From contig JACKMK010000002.1 in the NCBI GenBank assembly GCA_024235395.1, forward strand, positions 62,001 to 126,000: a stretch of DNA of 64,000 nucleotides. Reading direction: 5' to 3'. Under the pieces are notes generated by a model. The model saw nothing but the letters and a program-made list of their open reading frames with translations, was not told the origin of the DNA and did no database searches. The position numbers and the translations under genes were made by a program. Positions 33,217 through 42,417 of this stretch are shown piece after piece. Each line of letters starts with the position of its first letter. Position 1 is the stretch's first letter. Source of the stretch: Chromatiaceae bacterium (GTDB lineage: Bacteria; Pseudomonadota; Gammaproteobacteria; Chromatiales; Chromatiaceae).

Positions 33217-33705
33217 ATGAATAGAAGAGGCAAGAGCCGGTCGCAGCCCGTTTCTGCAGTGCGACGGGCATTCTGGGGCATCAGCCTGACAGCGCTGGTC
33301 GGAGGGCTTGGTCTGCTCGTCACCCAGCAGAGCGCTGCCGCCGATATCGTCGTTTACAAGAGTCCAAGCTGTGGTTGCTGCGGGAAGTGGGTCAAGCACA
33401 TGGAAAACGCCGGGTTCAGCGTGGAGGTCGAGAATCGACGCGATCTGCAGGTGATCAAGCGTGAGCTTGGTGTCCCTGGTCGCATGCAGTCCTGTCACAC
33501 GGCGAAGGTGGGCAACTATTTCATCGAAGGGCACGTACCGGCCGACCTGGTCGAGCGAATGCTCGACGAGAAACCCGATATCAAGGGGTTGGCCGTGCCG
33601 GGCATGCCGATGGGATCGCCCGGCATGGAAGGGCCGCGCCAGGACCCCTACGACGTGATGGCGATCGGCAACGACGGACGCGAACGCGTGTTTGCGCGCC
33701 GATGA
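33217..33705 (+). CDS. DUF411 metal-binding protein (CopG-like)
   Basis: 162 residues. Signal-anchor FWGISLTALVGGLGLLVTQQ, then the DUF411 domain: VVYKSPSCGCCGKWVKHMEN with the CGCC pair, SCHTAKVGNYFIEGHVPADL, and the end VMAIGNDGRERVFARR. Such proteins (CopG) occur in periplasmic copper-resistance operons and bind copper through the cysteines. ATG at 33217 has AGGAG eight bases upstream; the ATG at 33211 is too close. Confidence 0.9.
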   Translation: MNRRGKSRSQPVSAVRRAFWGISLTALVGGLGLLVTQQSAAADIVVYKSPSCGCCGKWVKHMENAGFSVEVENRRDLQVIKRELGVPGRMQSCHTAKVGNYFIEGHVPADLVERMLDEKPDIKGLAVPGMPMGSPGMEGPRQDPYDVMAIGNDGRERVFARR

Positions 33706-33943
33706 CGGCGAAACCAATGAGGCGAAGATCCAGTCTCAGTGAGAAAAGGACCACGGTTGGCGTCCAGGCAAGGAATCAGATCGGATAGGGGCCGGCGTGA
33801 TCGGGGCGGGATGGTGACGCTCGTTATTCGGCGCTGACGGTTGGATCATCTTCGGGTTCGGACATCGACACGCACAACCCGATCCGGTTTTCTCGACTTC
33901 GGCGGTCTTCGAGGGTGTGAATGAACACATAGAGAGGTCAGCC

Positions 33944-36439
33944 ATGAGTTCGACCATCTTGGGACGGACCGCGGAACCCCGTGGTCGATACGTCGATCCG
34001 GTCTGCGGAATGACGGTGTCGGGTGACAGTGAGCTGCATGTCGGCTATGCGGAGAAGACCTACTTCTTCTGCAGCGAGCATTGTCTCCACAGGTTCAAGC
34101 AGGCGCCTGAAACCTACGTTGGCCAACCGGCTGAAGAGGGCGGCGCACATCACCAGGCGGCAAGCCCGGCGGCGAACGACAGTTGTTCGCGATGTGCCGA
34201 AGCCGAGGCGACCTCGTCGGTCCATACCTGCCCGATGCACCCCGAGGTTCGCCAGAATGCCCCGGGGGCTTGCCCAAAATGCGGTATGGCGCTGGAGCCC
34301 GCATCGCCGGGGACAGCGGCAAGACGTACGGAATACACCTGTCCGATGCATCCCGAGGTGGCGCAGGACCATCCCGGCAACTGCCCGATCTGCGGCATGG
34401 CCCTCGAGCCGCGTGAGGTGGCGAGCGACGAGGAGAACCCCGAGCTTGCCGACATGTCCCGCCGCTTCCGGGTGAGCAGCGTACTCGCCGTACCGGTGTT
34501 CATGCTCGCGATGGTTGCCGACCTGGCGCCGCATTGGCTGCCCGGGTGGGTCGGGATGCGTCTTGTTCAATGGATCGAGTGCGTGCTCGCCACACCGGTG
34601 GTGCTGTGGGGTGGCTGGCCGTTCCTCGTGCGCGCCTGGCAATCCGTGCGGTCGTGGAATCTGAACATGTTCACGCTGATCGGCCTGGGGGTGAGTGTCG
34701 CCTGGCTGTACAGCGTCGTCGCACTGTTGCTGCCGGATGTCTTCCCGCCGGCGATGCGCCATGCGGACGGCACGGTACCGGTCTATTTCGAGGCCGCGGC
34801 CGTCATCACCGCGCTCGTATTGCTTGGTCAGGTCTTGGAGTTGCGCGCACGCAGTCGGACCGGCTCCGCGATCCGGTCGCTGCTCGGCCTGGCACCGAAG
34901 GTGGCACGCGTTATTCGTGCCGACGGTACCGAAGAAGACGTCCCGCTCGAGCAAGTTGATCGCGGTGACCGCCTGCGAATCAGGCCGGGCGAGAAGGTGC
35001 CTGTGGATGGGAAGGTCATCGACGGGCGCAGTGCGGTCGATGAATCGATGGTCACCGGCGAGTCGGTTCCCGTCGAAAAGCAGGCGGGTGACCGCCTGAT
35101 CGGCGCCACGGTGAACGGTACGGGTGGGCTGGTGATGGAGGCGGAAAGGGTCGGTAGCGATACCCTGCTTGCACGGATCGTCCAGATGGTCGGTGAGGCT
35201 CAACGCTCGCGGGCGCCAATCCAGCGTCTGGCCGACATCGTTGCGGGCTATTTCGTGCCGACGGTCGTGTTGGTCGCTTTGCTCGCATTCACGCTTTGGC
35301 TGGTCTATGGGCCGGAACCGCGGCTGGCGCATGCGATCGTCAATGCCGTCGCGGTGCTCATCATCGCCTGTCCCTGTGCGCTGGGTCTCGCGACTCCCAT
35401 GTCGATCATGGTCGGCACCGGCAAGGGTGCCGGCCTCGGCGTTTTGATCAAGAACGCAGAGGCGCTGGAAGTCATGGAAAAGGTCGACACGCTGGTGGTC
35501 GACAAGACCGGCACCTTGACCGAGGGGAAACCAACGCTGGTCGGTGTGGCGGTCTCGCAGGGATTTGACGAGAAGGCGTTGCTGCGTCTCGCTGCGAGTC
35601 TCGAGCGCGCCAGTGAACACCCGCTTGCCCAGGCGATCGTCCGCGGAGCAGAGGAACGGGACATCGCCCTGGACTCTGCCGAAGGCTTCGAATCGATAAC
35701 CGGCCAGGGGGTGAAAGGGACGATCGCCGGGCAGTCCGTGGCGTTGGGCAACGTCAGGTTTTTGCAGTCACTGTCGCTGGAACCGGGCGAATTGACATCC
35801 GAAGCCGACTCGCGTCGCACAAAGGGTCAGAGCGTGATGTTCGTCGCGGTGGACGGTCGAGTGGCGGGGCTGCTCGCCGTGGCCGACCCGGTGAAATCAT
35901 CATCCCGCGTGGCGATTGCGGCGCTGCACGACGACGGCATCCGGGTTGTCATGCTGACCGGCGATAACCATACGACGGCCAAGGCGGTGGCAGAACAACT
36001 CGGCATCGATCGGGTCGAGGCCGAGGTGCTCCCGGATCGGAAAGCCGAGATCGTCCGCCAGCTGCAGGCCGAAGGACACAGGGTCGCGATGGCGGGTGAT
36101 GGTATCAATGATGCGCCAGCCCTCGCACAGGCGCACGTTGGCATCGCAATGGGTACGGGTACGGACGTGGCGATGGACAGTGCCGGCGTGACGCTGGTGC
36201 AAGGGGATCTGCGCGGAATCGTACGCGCGAGACGCCTGAGTCGCGCCACGATGAGAAACATTCGCCAGAATCTCTTCTTTGCTTTCGTCTACAACGCCCT
36301 CGGCGTGCCCGTGGCTGCCGGTGTGTTGTATCCGTTTTTCGGTTGGCTGCTGTCGCCGATGATCGCCGCGGTGGCGATGAGCTTCAGCTCGGTATCGGTC
36401 ATCGGCAATGCGTTGCGGTTGCGACGTGCACAGCTGTAG
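33944..36439 (+). CDS. Copper-translocating P-type ATPase with YHS and two heavy-metal domains
   Basis: 831 residues. N-terminal YHS domain (YVDPVCGMTV to CSEHCLHRF, about 15-57), two heavy-metal-binding domains with CPMHPEV...CPKCGMALEP (about 93-120) and CPMHPEV...CPICGMALEP (about 131-158), then eight membrane helices. ATPase motifs TGES, CPCALG, DKTGTLTEG and GDGINDAP are all intact. P1B-1 Cu(I) exporter. Lacks the usual N-terminal GMxCxxC domains. ATG at 33944 has GAGAGG upstream; 33917 is an alternative. Confidence 0.93.
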   Translation: MSSTILGRTAEPRGRYVDPVCGMTVSGDSELHVGYAEKTYFFCSEHCLHRFKQAPETYVGQPAEEGGAHHQAASPAANDSCSRCAEAEATSSVHTCPMHPEVRQNAPGACPKCGMALEPASPGTAARRTEYTCPMHPEVAQDHPGNCPICGMALEPREVASDEENPELADMSRRFRVSSVLAVPVFMLAMVADLAPHWLPGWVGMRLVQWIECVLATPVVLWGGWPFLVRAWQSVRSWNLNMFTLIGLGVSVAWLYSVVALLLPDVFPPAMRHADGTVPVYFEAAAVITALVLLGQVLELRARSRTGSAIRSLLGLAPKVARVIRADGTEEDVPLEQVDRGDRLRIRPGEKVPVDGKVIDGRSAVDESMVTGESVPVEKQAGDRLIGATVNGTGGLVMEAERVGSDTLLARIVQMVGEAQRSRAPIQRLADIVAGYFVPTVVLVALLAFTLWLVYGPEPRLAHAIVNAVAVLIIACPCALGLATPMSIMVGTGKGAGLGVLIKNAEALEVMEKVDTLVVDKTGTLTEGKPTLVGVAVSQGFDEKALLRLAASLERASEHPLAQAIVRGAEERDIALDSAEGFESITGQGVKGTIAGQSVALGNVRFLQSLSLEPGELTSEADSRRTKGQSVMFVAVDGRVAGLLAVADPVKSSSRVAIAALHDDGIRVVMLTGDNHTTAKAVAEQLGIDRVEAEVLPDRKAEIVRQLQAEGHRVAMAGDGINDAPALAQAHVGIAMGTGTDVAMDSAGVTLVQGDLRGIVRARRLSRATMRNIRQNLFFAFVYNALGVPVAAGVLYPFFGWLLSPMIAAVAMSFSSVSVIGNALRLRRAQL

Positions 36440-36453
36440 CAGGAGGTAAGGTC

Positions 36454-36675
36454 ATGTTCGATGGCCATGGCATGGGTTTGGGCGGAGGCTTCATGTGGCT
36501 GTTCTGGATTCTGCTGATCGTCGTGATCGTATGGGTGGTCAAGGCCGCAACGTCCGCAGACAGCAAGCGAGACAGTTCGCACAGGTCACCGCTCGAAATT
36601 CTGCAGGAGCGGTTTGCGCGGGGAGAGATCGACGAGGAGGAATACGAGCGAAAGCGAAATTTGTTGCAAAGGTGA
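36454..36675 (+). CDS. SHOCT-domain small membrane protein
   Basis: 73 residues. One membrane helix (FMWLFWILLIVVIVWVV) followed by a SHOCT motif (SPLEILQERFARGEIDEEEY). Common near metal-resistance genes, often as a small adaptor or regulator. AGGAGG precedes the ATG, 14 bp after the Cu-ATPase, so in the same transcript. Confidence 0.85.
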   Translation: MFDGHGMGLGGGFMWLFWILLIVVIVWVVKAATSADSKRDSSHRSPLEILQERFARGEIDEEEYERKRNLLQR

Positions 36676-36829
36676 GCCCTGTAGGGACGCCCGTGGCGAG
36701 TGCAGTGGTAAAGGCCAGCGGGTTCCTGGCGGGTCTGACCGGGGCTCAAGATTTCCGTGTCATCGGGTTCCGCGTATGAGCAGCGAGATCTGCAGTTCAA
36801 GTTGGAAATCCTGATAGGAGGACTTCATC

Positions 36830-37618
36830 ATGAGATGGCAGACTTTGACGAGTGGAGTGATCGCTTCGGCACTCCCAGCGTTTACCTCGGCGGTTGGAGG
36901 CGGCGAGCTTCACCGACCACCCTATGACTTCGTGATGGGCAACCACATCGATTCCCATATGGAGAACAAGCGCCAGCGGGACGGCTCGCTCAAAGGGCGG
37001 TTGTACATCTATTTCACCGGAGAGACCGACGAAGCCTCAGGCCTGCCGGTGGCCCGCCATCCAAGGGGCGCCGGGGAACACAACGAGGAATGCGGTGTCG
37101 ATTCGATCGATTGTGTGGTCGGCTGGCACGTGCGTGCGGTACCCGCCGAGGCGGTGTTCGTTTCGCACAGTGGTGTGAATGGCGACGATCACCCGATTTG
37201 GCTGATCAATGCGCGTAGCGGGATTCCCCAGCCGGGCAGTTTCACGCACTTCCATTGGATCACCTCAACCAGCAGTGACGAGCGGTGGGACCTGGTTCCG
37301 GCCGAGTGTGACGTTGCCATGGCCGGAATGCTGGAGGGTGATGTCGTGACAGGGAGCCTCGAGCTGGACGATGGCACCGACCCACCGATCACCTGGGCTG
37401 ATGCCGAGGTGCACGTGGGTGGAGGCGCCGAGAACCTGGTTTGCCCGGGTTGGCTGCTGGAACTGAGGGCGGTCCGCAGCTTCGCGTTTGAGCATGGAGG
37501 CGAGAAGATCCCGGTGTCGCGCGGCATCGATAACAGCACGCACCTCAACGTCGTCACCAATTACGCGATAGTCCCGGTGATCGTTGGGCACCATGCCGGG
37601 GGTGGCGGGGGCCACTGA
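36830..37618 (+). CDS. Secreted protein of unknown function, copper-island associated
   Basis: 262 residues. Signal peptide about 1-20 (SGVIASALPAFTSAVGG). Conserved-looking segments: FVMGNHIDSHMENKRQRDGS, GRLYIYFTGETDEASGLPVA, FTHFHWITSTSSDERWDLVP, and a His-rich end (GHHAGGGGGH). Several Asp/His and four Cys could bind metal or form disulfides. AGGAGG precedes the ATG. No family recognised; position at the end of the copper island suggests a metal role. Confidence 0.7.
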   Translation: MRWQTLTSGVIASALPAFTSAVGGGELHRPPYDFVMGNHIDSHMENKRQRDGSLKGRLYIYFTGETDEASGLPVARHPRGAGEHNEECGVDSIDCVVGWHVRAVPAEAVFVSHSGVNGDDHPIWLINARSGIPQPGSFTHFHWITSTSSDERWDLVPAECDVAMAGMLEGDVVTGSLELDDGTDPPITWADAEVHVGGGAENLVCPGWLLELRAVRSFAFEHGGEKIPVSRGIDNSTHLNVVTNYAIVPVIVGHHAGGGGGH

Positions 37619-38185
37619 GCGGGTAACTCTCAAGCTGAAAAGCGGCACGGCCCGGTTTGGGTCGTGTTGCACTCGCGTTCCGAAGCCATAAAAGGAACTT
37701 CGCAGGTTCGCGATATTTCTCACCCACGAAGAACTGGGCGACGAGAATTTCGCCCATTCTGGCGAAAAGCTCGAAGTGGACCACTGGCGCAGCGACATGC
37801 CGGGATCGACGTCTTCGGTGAAAGTTGTTGATTGCAGCGAAGGGTGGCCGCGGCACATCGCCGAGTACGGCAATCTGGTCTCTGGCTTTCAGTGACACAT
37901 GGAGTTTGACCCAGGGGCCATCGGACGGCTTATCGCCAGTGCTGGTCCCGCACCTGAAACACTTACCCGGCACAGATTCGTGCGGCAAGCGGAGGCGCTC
38001 AGGCGAAACGTCGGTTCGGAAATGAAAGCAAGGCCGTTCATCTTCCTGGAAAAGTTGTCAGGGGGATACAATACTGCGCGGCAGTGACGGCGGCAGTCGT
38101 CCGTCATGGTTCGCCAGCAGTCGTCGAGCGCGTCCAACGCGAACTCTATCCAATCCCCACTGTTGGCGCCGATAAGGGAACCGCA
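37619..38185. other. Intergenic region with possible decayed coding sequence
   Basis: About 570 bp. A 22-codon-plus frame following a stop at 37691 reads ELRRFAIFLTHEELGDENF and further to a stop near 37894, with protein-like composition but no start codon. A second short frame from 37899 (62 residues) has no family. These may be gene remnants. The end holds the leader of the LysE-type gene. Confidence 0.3.
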
Positions 38186-38806
38186 TTGTTCGACTCACAA
38201 CTGGTTGCATTTACGCTCGTGGCAGCGGTTCTGGCCATTACTCCTGGAGCCGACACAATGCTGGTAGTGAAGAATGGCATTCGATTCGGTAGCGGAGCCG
38301 GTTGGGCAACGACATTCGGCGTACTCGGCGGCACTGTAATTCATGCGGTCGTTTCAGCATTGGGGATATCCGTAATCGTTGCGCAGTCAGAAACGCTGTT
38401 CCAACTGATCAAAGGGCTCGGCGCGCTGTATCTGGTATGGATCGGCGTGCAAACGCTGCGCACAGCCGGTCGAATGCAAGCGAACGAAACCCTGCGCGGA
38501 AGGCTGGCAATCCGCGGTGCATTCAGGGAAGGCCTGACAACAAACGTTCTCAATCCGAAGGTCGCGATTTTCTACGTCGCCTTCCTGCCGCAGTTCATCT
38601 CACCAAGCGATCCGGTCCTGGCAAAATCACTGCTGATGGCGTGCATCCACAATGTGCTCAGCCTTCTGTGGCTTGGTAGCCTGGTCTTAGTGATATCTCG
38701 TGGCAAGAGATGGATGCAGAAACAAAAGGTGCAGCAGGGGCTGTCCCGGGCATCTGGGGTGATTCTGGTTGTCCTCGGTGTGCGCCTGGCGATGGAGAGC
38801 GGGTAG
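38186..38806 (+). CDS. LysE/RhtB-family amino-acid exporter
   Basis: 206 residues, six membrane helices. LysE signature AITPGADTMLVVKNGIRFGS near the N-terminus and RGAFREGLTTNVLNPKVAIF mid-protein. Start is a TTG at 38186 with AAGGGA six bases upstream; homology begins there. Stands alone. Probably exports an amino acid or related metabolite; substrate unknown. Confidence 0.85.
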   Translation: MFDSQLVAFTLVAAVLAITPGADTMLVVKNGIRFGSGAGWATTFGVLGGTVIHAVVSALGISVIVAQSETLFQLIKGLGALYLVWIGVQTLRTAGRMQANETLRGRLAIRGAFREGLTTNVLNPKVAIFYVAFLPQFISPSDPVLAKSLLMACIHNVLSLLWLGSLVLVISRGKRWMQKQKVQQGLSRASGVILVVLGVRLAMESG

Positions 38807-38954
38807 CGATATCCCAGGTCAGTGATTGCACGGATGTATCTGCACCCGTCGAGGGCGTGCCGACCAGACTAACGCTCAGGTGACATGAGCATGGCCCGCG
38901 TCGACAACGGGATCGTATGGCTGTAGCAGTCGCGAGAGGCCGGTTGGCCTGCCT

Positions 38955-40190
38955 TCAAAGCGACTCCCGGCTGATGCGGCCGAAGCCGTATTTCAAACGG
39001 GTCGCCCCGTCGACATCGTCCCGCTCGACCCAGGCCACATGCAAATTGCCTTCGCGATCGAGCGTGACCGTTGGGTTGCTCTGCACTCCCGAACCGGACG
39101 CGCCCGGCAACGGCCAGTCGTCGCTCCAGCCGCCGTCTTCGTACCAGCTCAGCACTACATCCGGGTTGCCTTCCCGCTCGTCGTCCCAGGCGACAACCAG
39201 TAGTCCGTTAGCGTTGCCCGCAACGGCAGCATGGTGCTGCTTGGCGAGTCCGCCGAAGTCATCCTGCACCTTCTGGTTTTGTTCGAACTCGGACTCGCCG
39301 ATCTGGTAGAAGGCGCCCCAGACGTCGTAGCCTTGACGGAAGTCGCGCTTGTCGGCCCACGCGGCAAAGAGGCGTTGATCGCTGATACGGTCGAGTGCGA
39401 CGCGCGAGACGCCATGCCCTGCGCCGTAGGGTAGATTTCTGCCCGGTGGCTTCTCGCTGATCCGCACAGGCGCGCTGAAACGGCAGGACGCCGGCTCGTC
39501 TTCGATGGCAGCCATGATGATCGTGTGCTTGGGCCGCCGGTCCTCCCAGGCCACGACCAGCCGCCCCTGGAGTTCGACACCGGTCGGATACAGTTGTTCG
39601 TCGACAGGCGGCGCGGCATCGACTGCACAGTCGTCGTTTTGGACGACGTTCAATCCATCGGTTCCCAGGCGTCTCGTACGGATGCGACCGAAGCGCTCCT
39701 CGCGCTCCGACCAGACGACGAGTACCCCGTTTCCGTCCTGTACCAGGCCAGCCTGTGCACCATTGCCGTGGCTGATTCTCTGCGGCGGCCCGAGCGCAGG
39801 CGTGCCTTCAATCTGCAGCAACCGCAGCCAGACGTCGCCGGCCTCCTCCCAACTGACAGCGAAGCGTTTCCCACCTAGCGCAAGGACGCTCGGCTCAAAG
39901 GCCTCGTCCGTGCCGCTGATTTGCAGCGGCGCGGTGAATTCAGCCTGCTCGTAGGCCTTGTGGGCAAAGTAGATACGGGGCGCGCCATCGCTGTCGTCCT
40001 CCCAGGTGACGACTACCTCCCCTTCGGCCGCGGCGATGTTACGGCGGCCCGATGAATCGAGGTGGTGAAAAACCGTCTTCTCTGCCGGCGGCGTTGTCAC
40101 GACCAAAGGTGTGTCGAATGTCCAGGGTGCGCCGGCCGCTGCAAGTGGCAACAGAGAGCCGACCAGGACCTTGAACACAAGCCACTTCAT
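38955..40190 (-). CDS. Secreted sialidase-like beta-propeller protein
   Basis: 411 residues. Signal peptide (KWLVFKVLVGSLLPLAAAG). At least five repeats of the type VVTWEDDSDGAPRIYFA, FAVSWEEAGDVWLRLL, LVVAWEDRRPKHTIIM, LVVAWDDEREGNPDVVLSWY, LHVAWVERDDVDGATRL, as in BNR/sialidase-type propellers. Its start overlaps the stop of the thioredoxin gene upstream (ATGA), so they are co-translated. No catalytic residues recognised; role unknown. Confidence 0.75.
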   Translation of the reverse strand: MKWLVFKVLVGSLLPLAAAGAPWTFDTPLVVTTPPAEKTVFHHLDSSGRRNIAAAEGEVVVTWEDDSDGAPRIYFAHKAYEQAEFTAPLQISGTDEAFEPSVLALGGKRFAVSWEEAGDVWLRLLQIEGTPALGPPQRISHGNGAQAGLVQDGNGVLVVWSEREERFGRIRTRRLGTDGLNVVQNDDCAVDAAPPVDEQLYPTGVELQGRLVVAWEDRRPKHTIIMAAIEDEPASCRFSAPVRISEKPPGRNLPYGAGHGVSRVALDRISDQRLFAAWADKRDFRQGYDVWGAFYQIGESEFEQNQKVQDDFGGLAKQHHAAVAGNANGLLVVAWDDEREGNPDVVLSWYEDGGWSDDWPLPGASGSGVQSNPTVTLDREGNLHVAWVERDDVDGATRLKYGFGRISRESL

Positions 40191-40660
40191 GGTTGCCGAA
40201 CCTTCGCGAGCGCAGCCTGGACCCGGTTGTCGGCGTCGATCAGGTCCTCGATGCGCTGCACGCCCACAAGGCGAAGGACGGGTTTCCCCTCGGGTGTCAT
40301 GAAGGTGAAGACCGGTGTCACCAGGGCATCGTAGCGCGTCCCCAGCTCCCGTTCGGGGATCCGCTCGCCGCTCGGCAGACGCAGGCGCCGGCCGCTCTCG
40401 GCGTCAACATAGGCGAGCACATAATGGCTCGTATAACGTTCTTTGACCTCCGGGTCGACAAAGGCCTCCTTGTTGGTCTTTTCGCAGTAGCCGCAGCCAT
40501 AGCGCCCGAAGTAAACGAACAGCAGTTTGCCGTCACTCCTGGACTGCGACATCGCCCGGTCGAAAGACAGGAAGGGATAGGCGTCCGGGGGGTCGGCGAG
40601 CACGCGCATCGGCAGTGCCAGCAGTCCGGCGATCAGGTAGGCGTACGACCTGCAGTTCAT
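40187..40660 (-). CDS. Secreted thioredoxin-fold protein (SoxW-like)
   Basis: 157 residues, signal peptide about 1-22. The thioredoxin site is FGRYGCGYCEKTNKEAF (CGYC), with the cis-Pro strand TPVFTFMTPEGKPVLRLVG. Resembles SoxW/DUF255-type periplasmic thioredoxins. GGGAGACAGGG precedes the ATG. Overlaps the propeller gene by 4 bp, suggesting that thioredoxin and propeller act together. Confidence 0.85.
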   Translation of the reverse strand: MNCRSYAYLIAGLLALPMRVLADPPDAYPFLSFDRAMSQSRSDGKLLFVYFGRYGCGYCEKTNKEAFVDPEVKERYTSHYVLAYVDAESGRRLRLPSGERIPERELGTRYDALVTPVFTFMTPEGKPVLRLVGVQRIEDLIDADNRVQAALAKVRQP

Positions 40661-40870
40661 GGTCCCTGTCTCCCGCTGGGCATGGCAAAGGCCGCCCGGT
40701 CATCTACAGCGTAGTCTCCCGGCTGGCGCTGGGCGACCTGGTCGCCTCCATCCGGACCGATGCAGGCAGTGCGAATCCCGTGTTTGTACCGGACGAGGTC
40801 CGGCGCACGCTTTCCGTCGTATGGGCGGTGCGGTTCCCCTTTTCGAGTCGGGGCGGCAGACCGCGTAGCA

Positions 40871-42193
40871 TCAGAATCGCCAGGCATAACTCGCCTCGAT
40901 CTCCCAATGCTCACTTGCGATGTTGATGCTCTTTGGACCGCCGGTCATCGGCAAGGTGCAGCCACAGTCCAGGTCATTGGACAGTCCGTGCATGGCCGAA
41001 AGACTGAACTCATTGTCCTTGCCGATCTGTTTCGTCAGGCCCAGCGTGACATGTTCTTCGATCACCGCCGGCGCGAGCACGTTGAACAGGATACCCGACG
41101 TCGGTACCGGCTGATTGCCCTTGCTATAGCCGATGCGCAGCGTCCAGTCCGGCGTCGCCTGCCACTGCGCGCCAATCTTGTAGACGGTGACGTCATCCCA
41201 GCCGAAGCCGGCGCCCCCATCCGCCCCGAGGCAGGCGTCGAGGTCGCCTCCTGCACAGGCCGTGATGTTCGCAGACATGGCATTGCCGAGGGCGGGGACG
41301 TCGCTGTAGAAGATGCGCTGTACGTCGAACACGAAAGTGAGATCGTCGCGCGGCGCGAAGGCGAGACCCAGTGTCGCCGTTGCCGGAATGTCGAAGTCAC
41401 CCTGGCCGGCGAACAGGTCGCTGTAGTCGTCGAACCTGGTCATATACATCTTGGTCTGGTAACTCGCACCGACCGACCAACGGTCGCTGAGTTGCCACAG
41501 CGCGCCCGCCTGGATCCCGGCGCCATAGGACAGATCGTAGCCGTTGTTGGTGAGGTGATCCGCCGTCCCGTCGGCAACCATCGCACCAAAGTTCGCCAAT
41601 CCCTTGGCCGCGAAGCGTTGGGCCGCAATGATGCCGCCGACGCCCAGTGTCAGGTCTGTGGAGACCCGCCGGGCATAGCTGAAGTTGACGAACAGCTGCG
41701 CCAGGTCGACACCGGTGTCGCCTGCGCCGAAGGTACCGAGGTCCATGGTCGTATCGGCGGCACGGTAGGTCGAGTTCATACCACCGTTGCCGTACAACGC
41801 GATCCCGAAGGCGCTGTCGGCGTCGACGGCCCTCGCATATCCGAAGTGCGGAACCGGGAACGCGTTCTTGTCGCTTTCCACGGTGCCGGTGAAATCGGCA
41901 TTGCTGCCAAATGGCATCGGCGGGCCGCCGCCCACGGCGCTGTTGGCGTTCTGCGTGTACTCGCGCGGCGGCGAGAAGATCGAGAGGCCGGCATCCATGC
42001 GATCACCGACGTGAAGCGTCCCGGCCGGATTGGTTGCTGCGGCGAGCGCATCCTGCGGCAAGGCGACGCCGGCACCCGCCATACCTTTGTTCTTGGTGCC
42101 GAAACCGTACGAAAAATAGCCATTGCTGGCCTGAGTGGTGGGAGGCAAGAGGCCTGTCGAGGCCAATGCGGCGACAATGAGATACTTCTTCAC
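40871..42193 (-). CDS. FadL/TodX-family outer-membrane transporter
   Basis: 440 residues. Signal peptide (VKKYLIVAALASTGLLPPTT), then the FadL start NGYFSYGFGTKNKGMAGAGV with the family NPA (ATNPAGTLHVGDR), and a beta-barrel to the terminal aromatic (SYAWRF). A pair CDCG-type cysteines (CAGGDLDACLG; DCGC) may form disulfides. Moves hydrophobic compounds across the outer membrane. GTG start at 42193 has CGGAG eight bases upstream. Confidence 0.9.
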   Translation of the reverse strand: MKKYLIVAALASTGLLPPTTQASNGYFSYGFGTKNKGMAGAGVALPQDALAAATNPAGTLHVGDRMDAGLSIFSPPREYTQNANSAVGGGPPMPFGSNADFTGTVESDKNAFPVPHFGYARAVDADSAFGIALYGNGGMNSTYRAADTTMDLGTFGAGDTGVDLAQLFVNFSYARRVSTDLTLGVGGIIAAQRFAAKGLANFGAMVADGTADHLTNNGYDLSYGAGIQAGALWQLSDRWSVGASYQTKMYMTRFDDYSDLFAGQGDFDIPATATLGLAFAPRDDLTFVFDVQRIFYSDVPALGNAMSANITACAGGDLDACLGADGGAGFGWDDVTVYKIGAQWQATPDWTLRIGYSKGNQPVPTSGILFNVLAPAVIEEHVTLGLTKQIGKDNEFSLSAMHGLSNDLDCGCTLPMTGGPKSINIASEHWEIEASYAWRF

Positions 42194-42417
42194 AGAATGG
42201 CTCCGTAGCCTGTACTTGGGGTTAGTGGTTTGAAACAGGGTGCTTAAATGGGTGTCGTAGCTGCCTGCGCTGAGATTCCGACCTGATCGAACGTGCAGTG
42301 GCGTGTTATGGCGTGGCATCTGTCGGTGTTGCAGCGATCGTTGCGCGCCTCCCTGCCGAGCCTCTCCCCGACGCCGGAGATCGGCGGTTGGATTCACGTC
42401 AATTGCCTGGGCTCCTG

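Noticed and set aside
33938..35620. 560-codon minus-strand frame opposite the Cu-ATPase
   Set aside because: Antisense shadow of a gene with clear P-type ATPase motifs on the plus strand.
37691..38087. Two short frames (HEELGDENF-type and a 62-residue frame)
   Set aside because: The first has no start codon and the second no family; kept only as a possible remnant in the gap entry.
40760..42208. 482-codon plus-strand frame opposite the FadL gene
   Set aside because: The minus strand has a signal peptide, FadL motifs and a good start; the plus frame has none.
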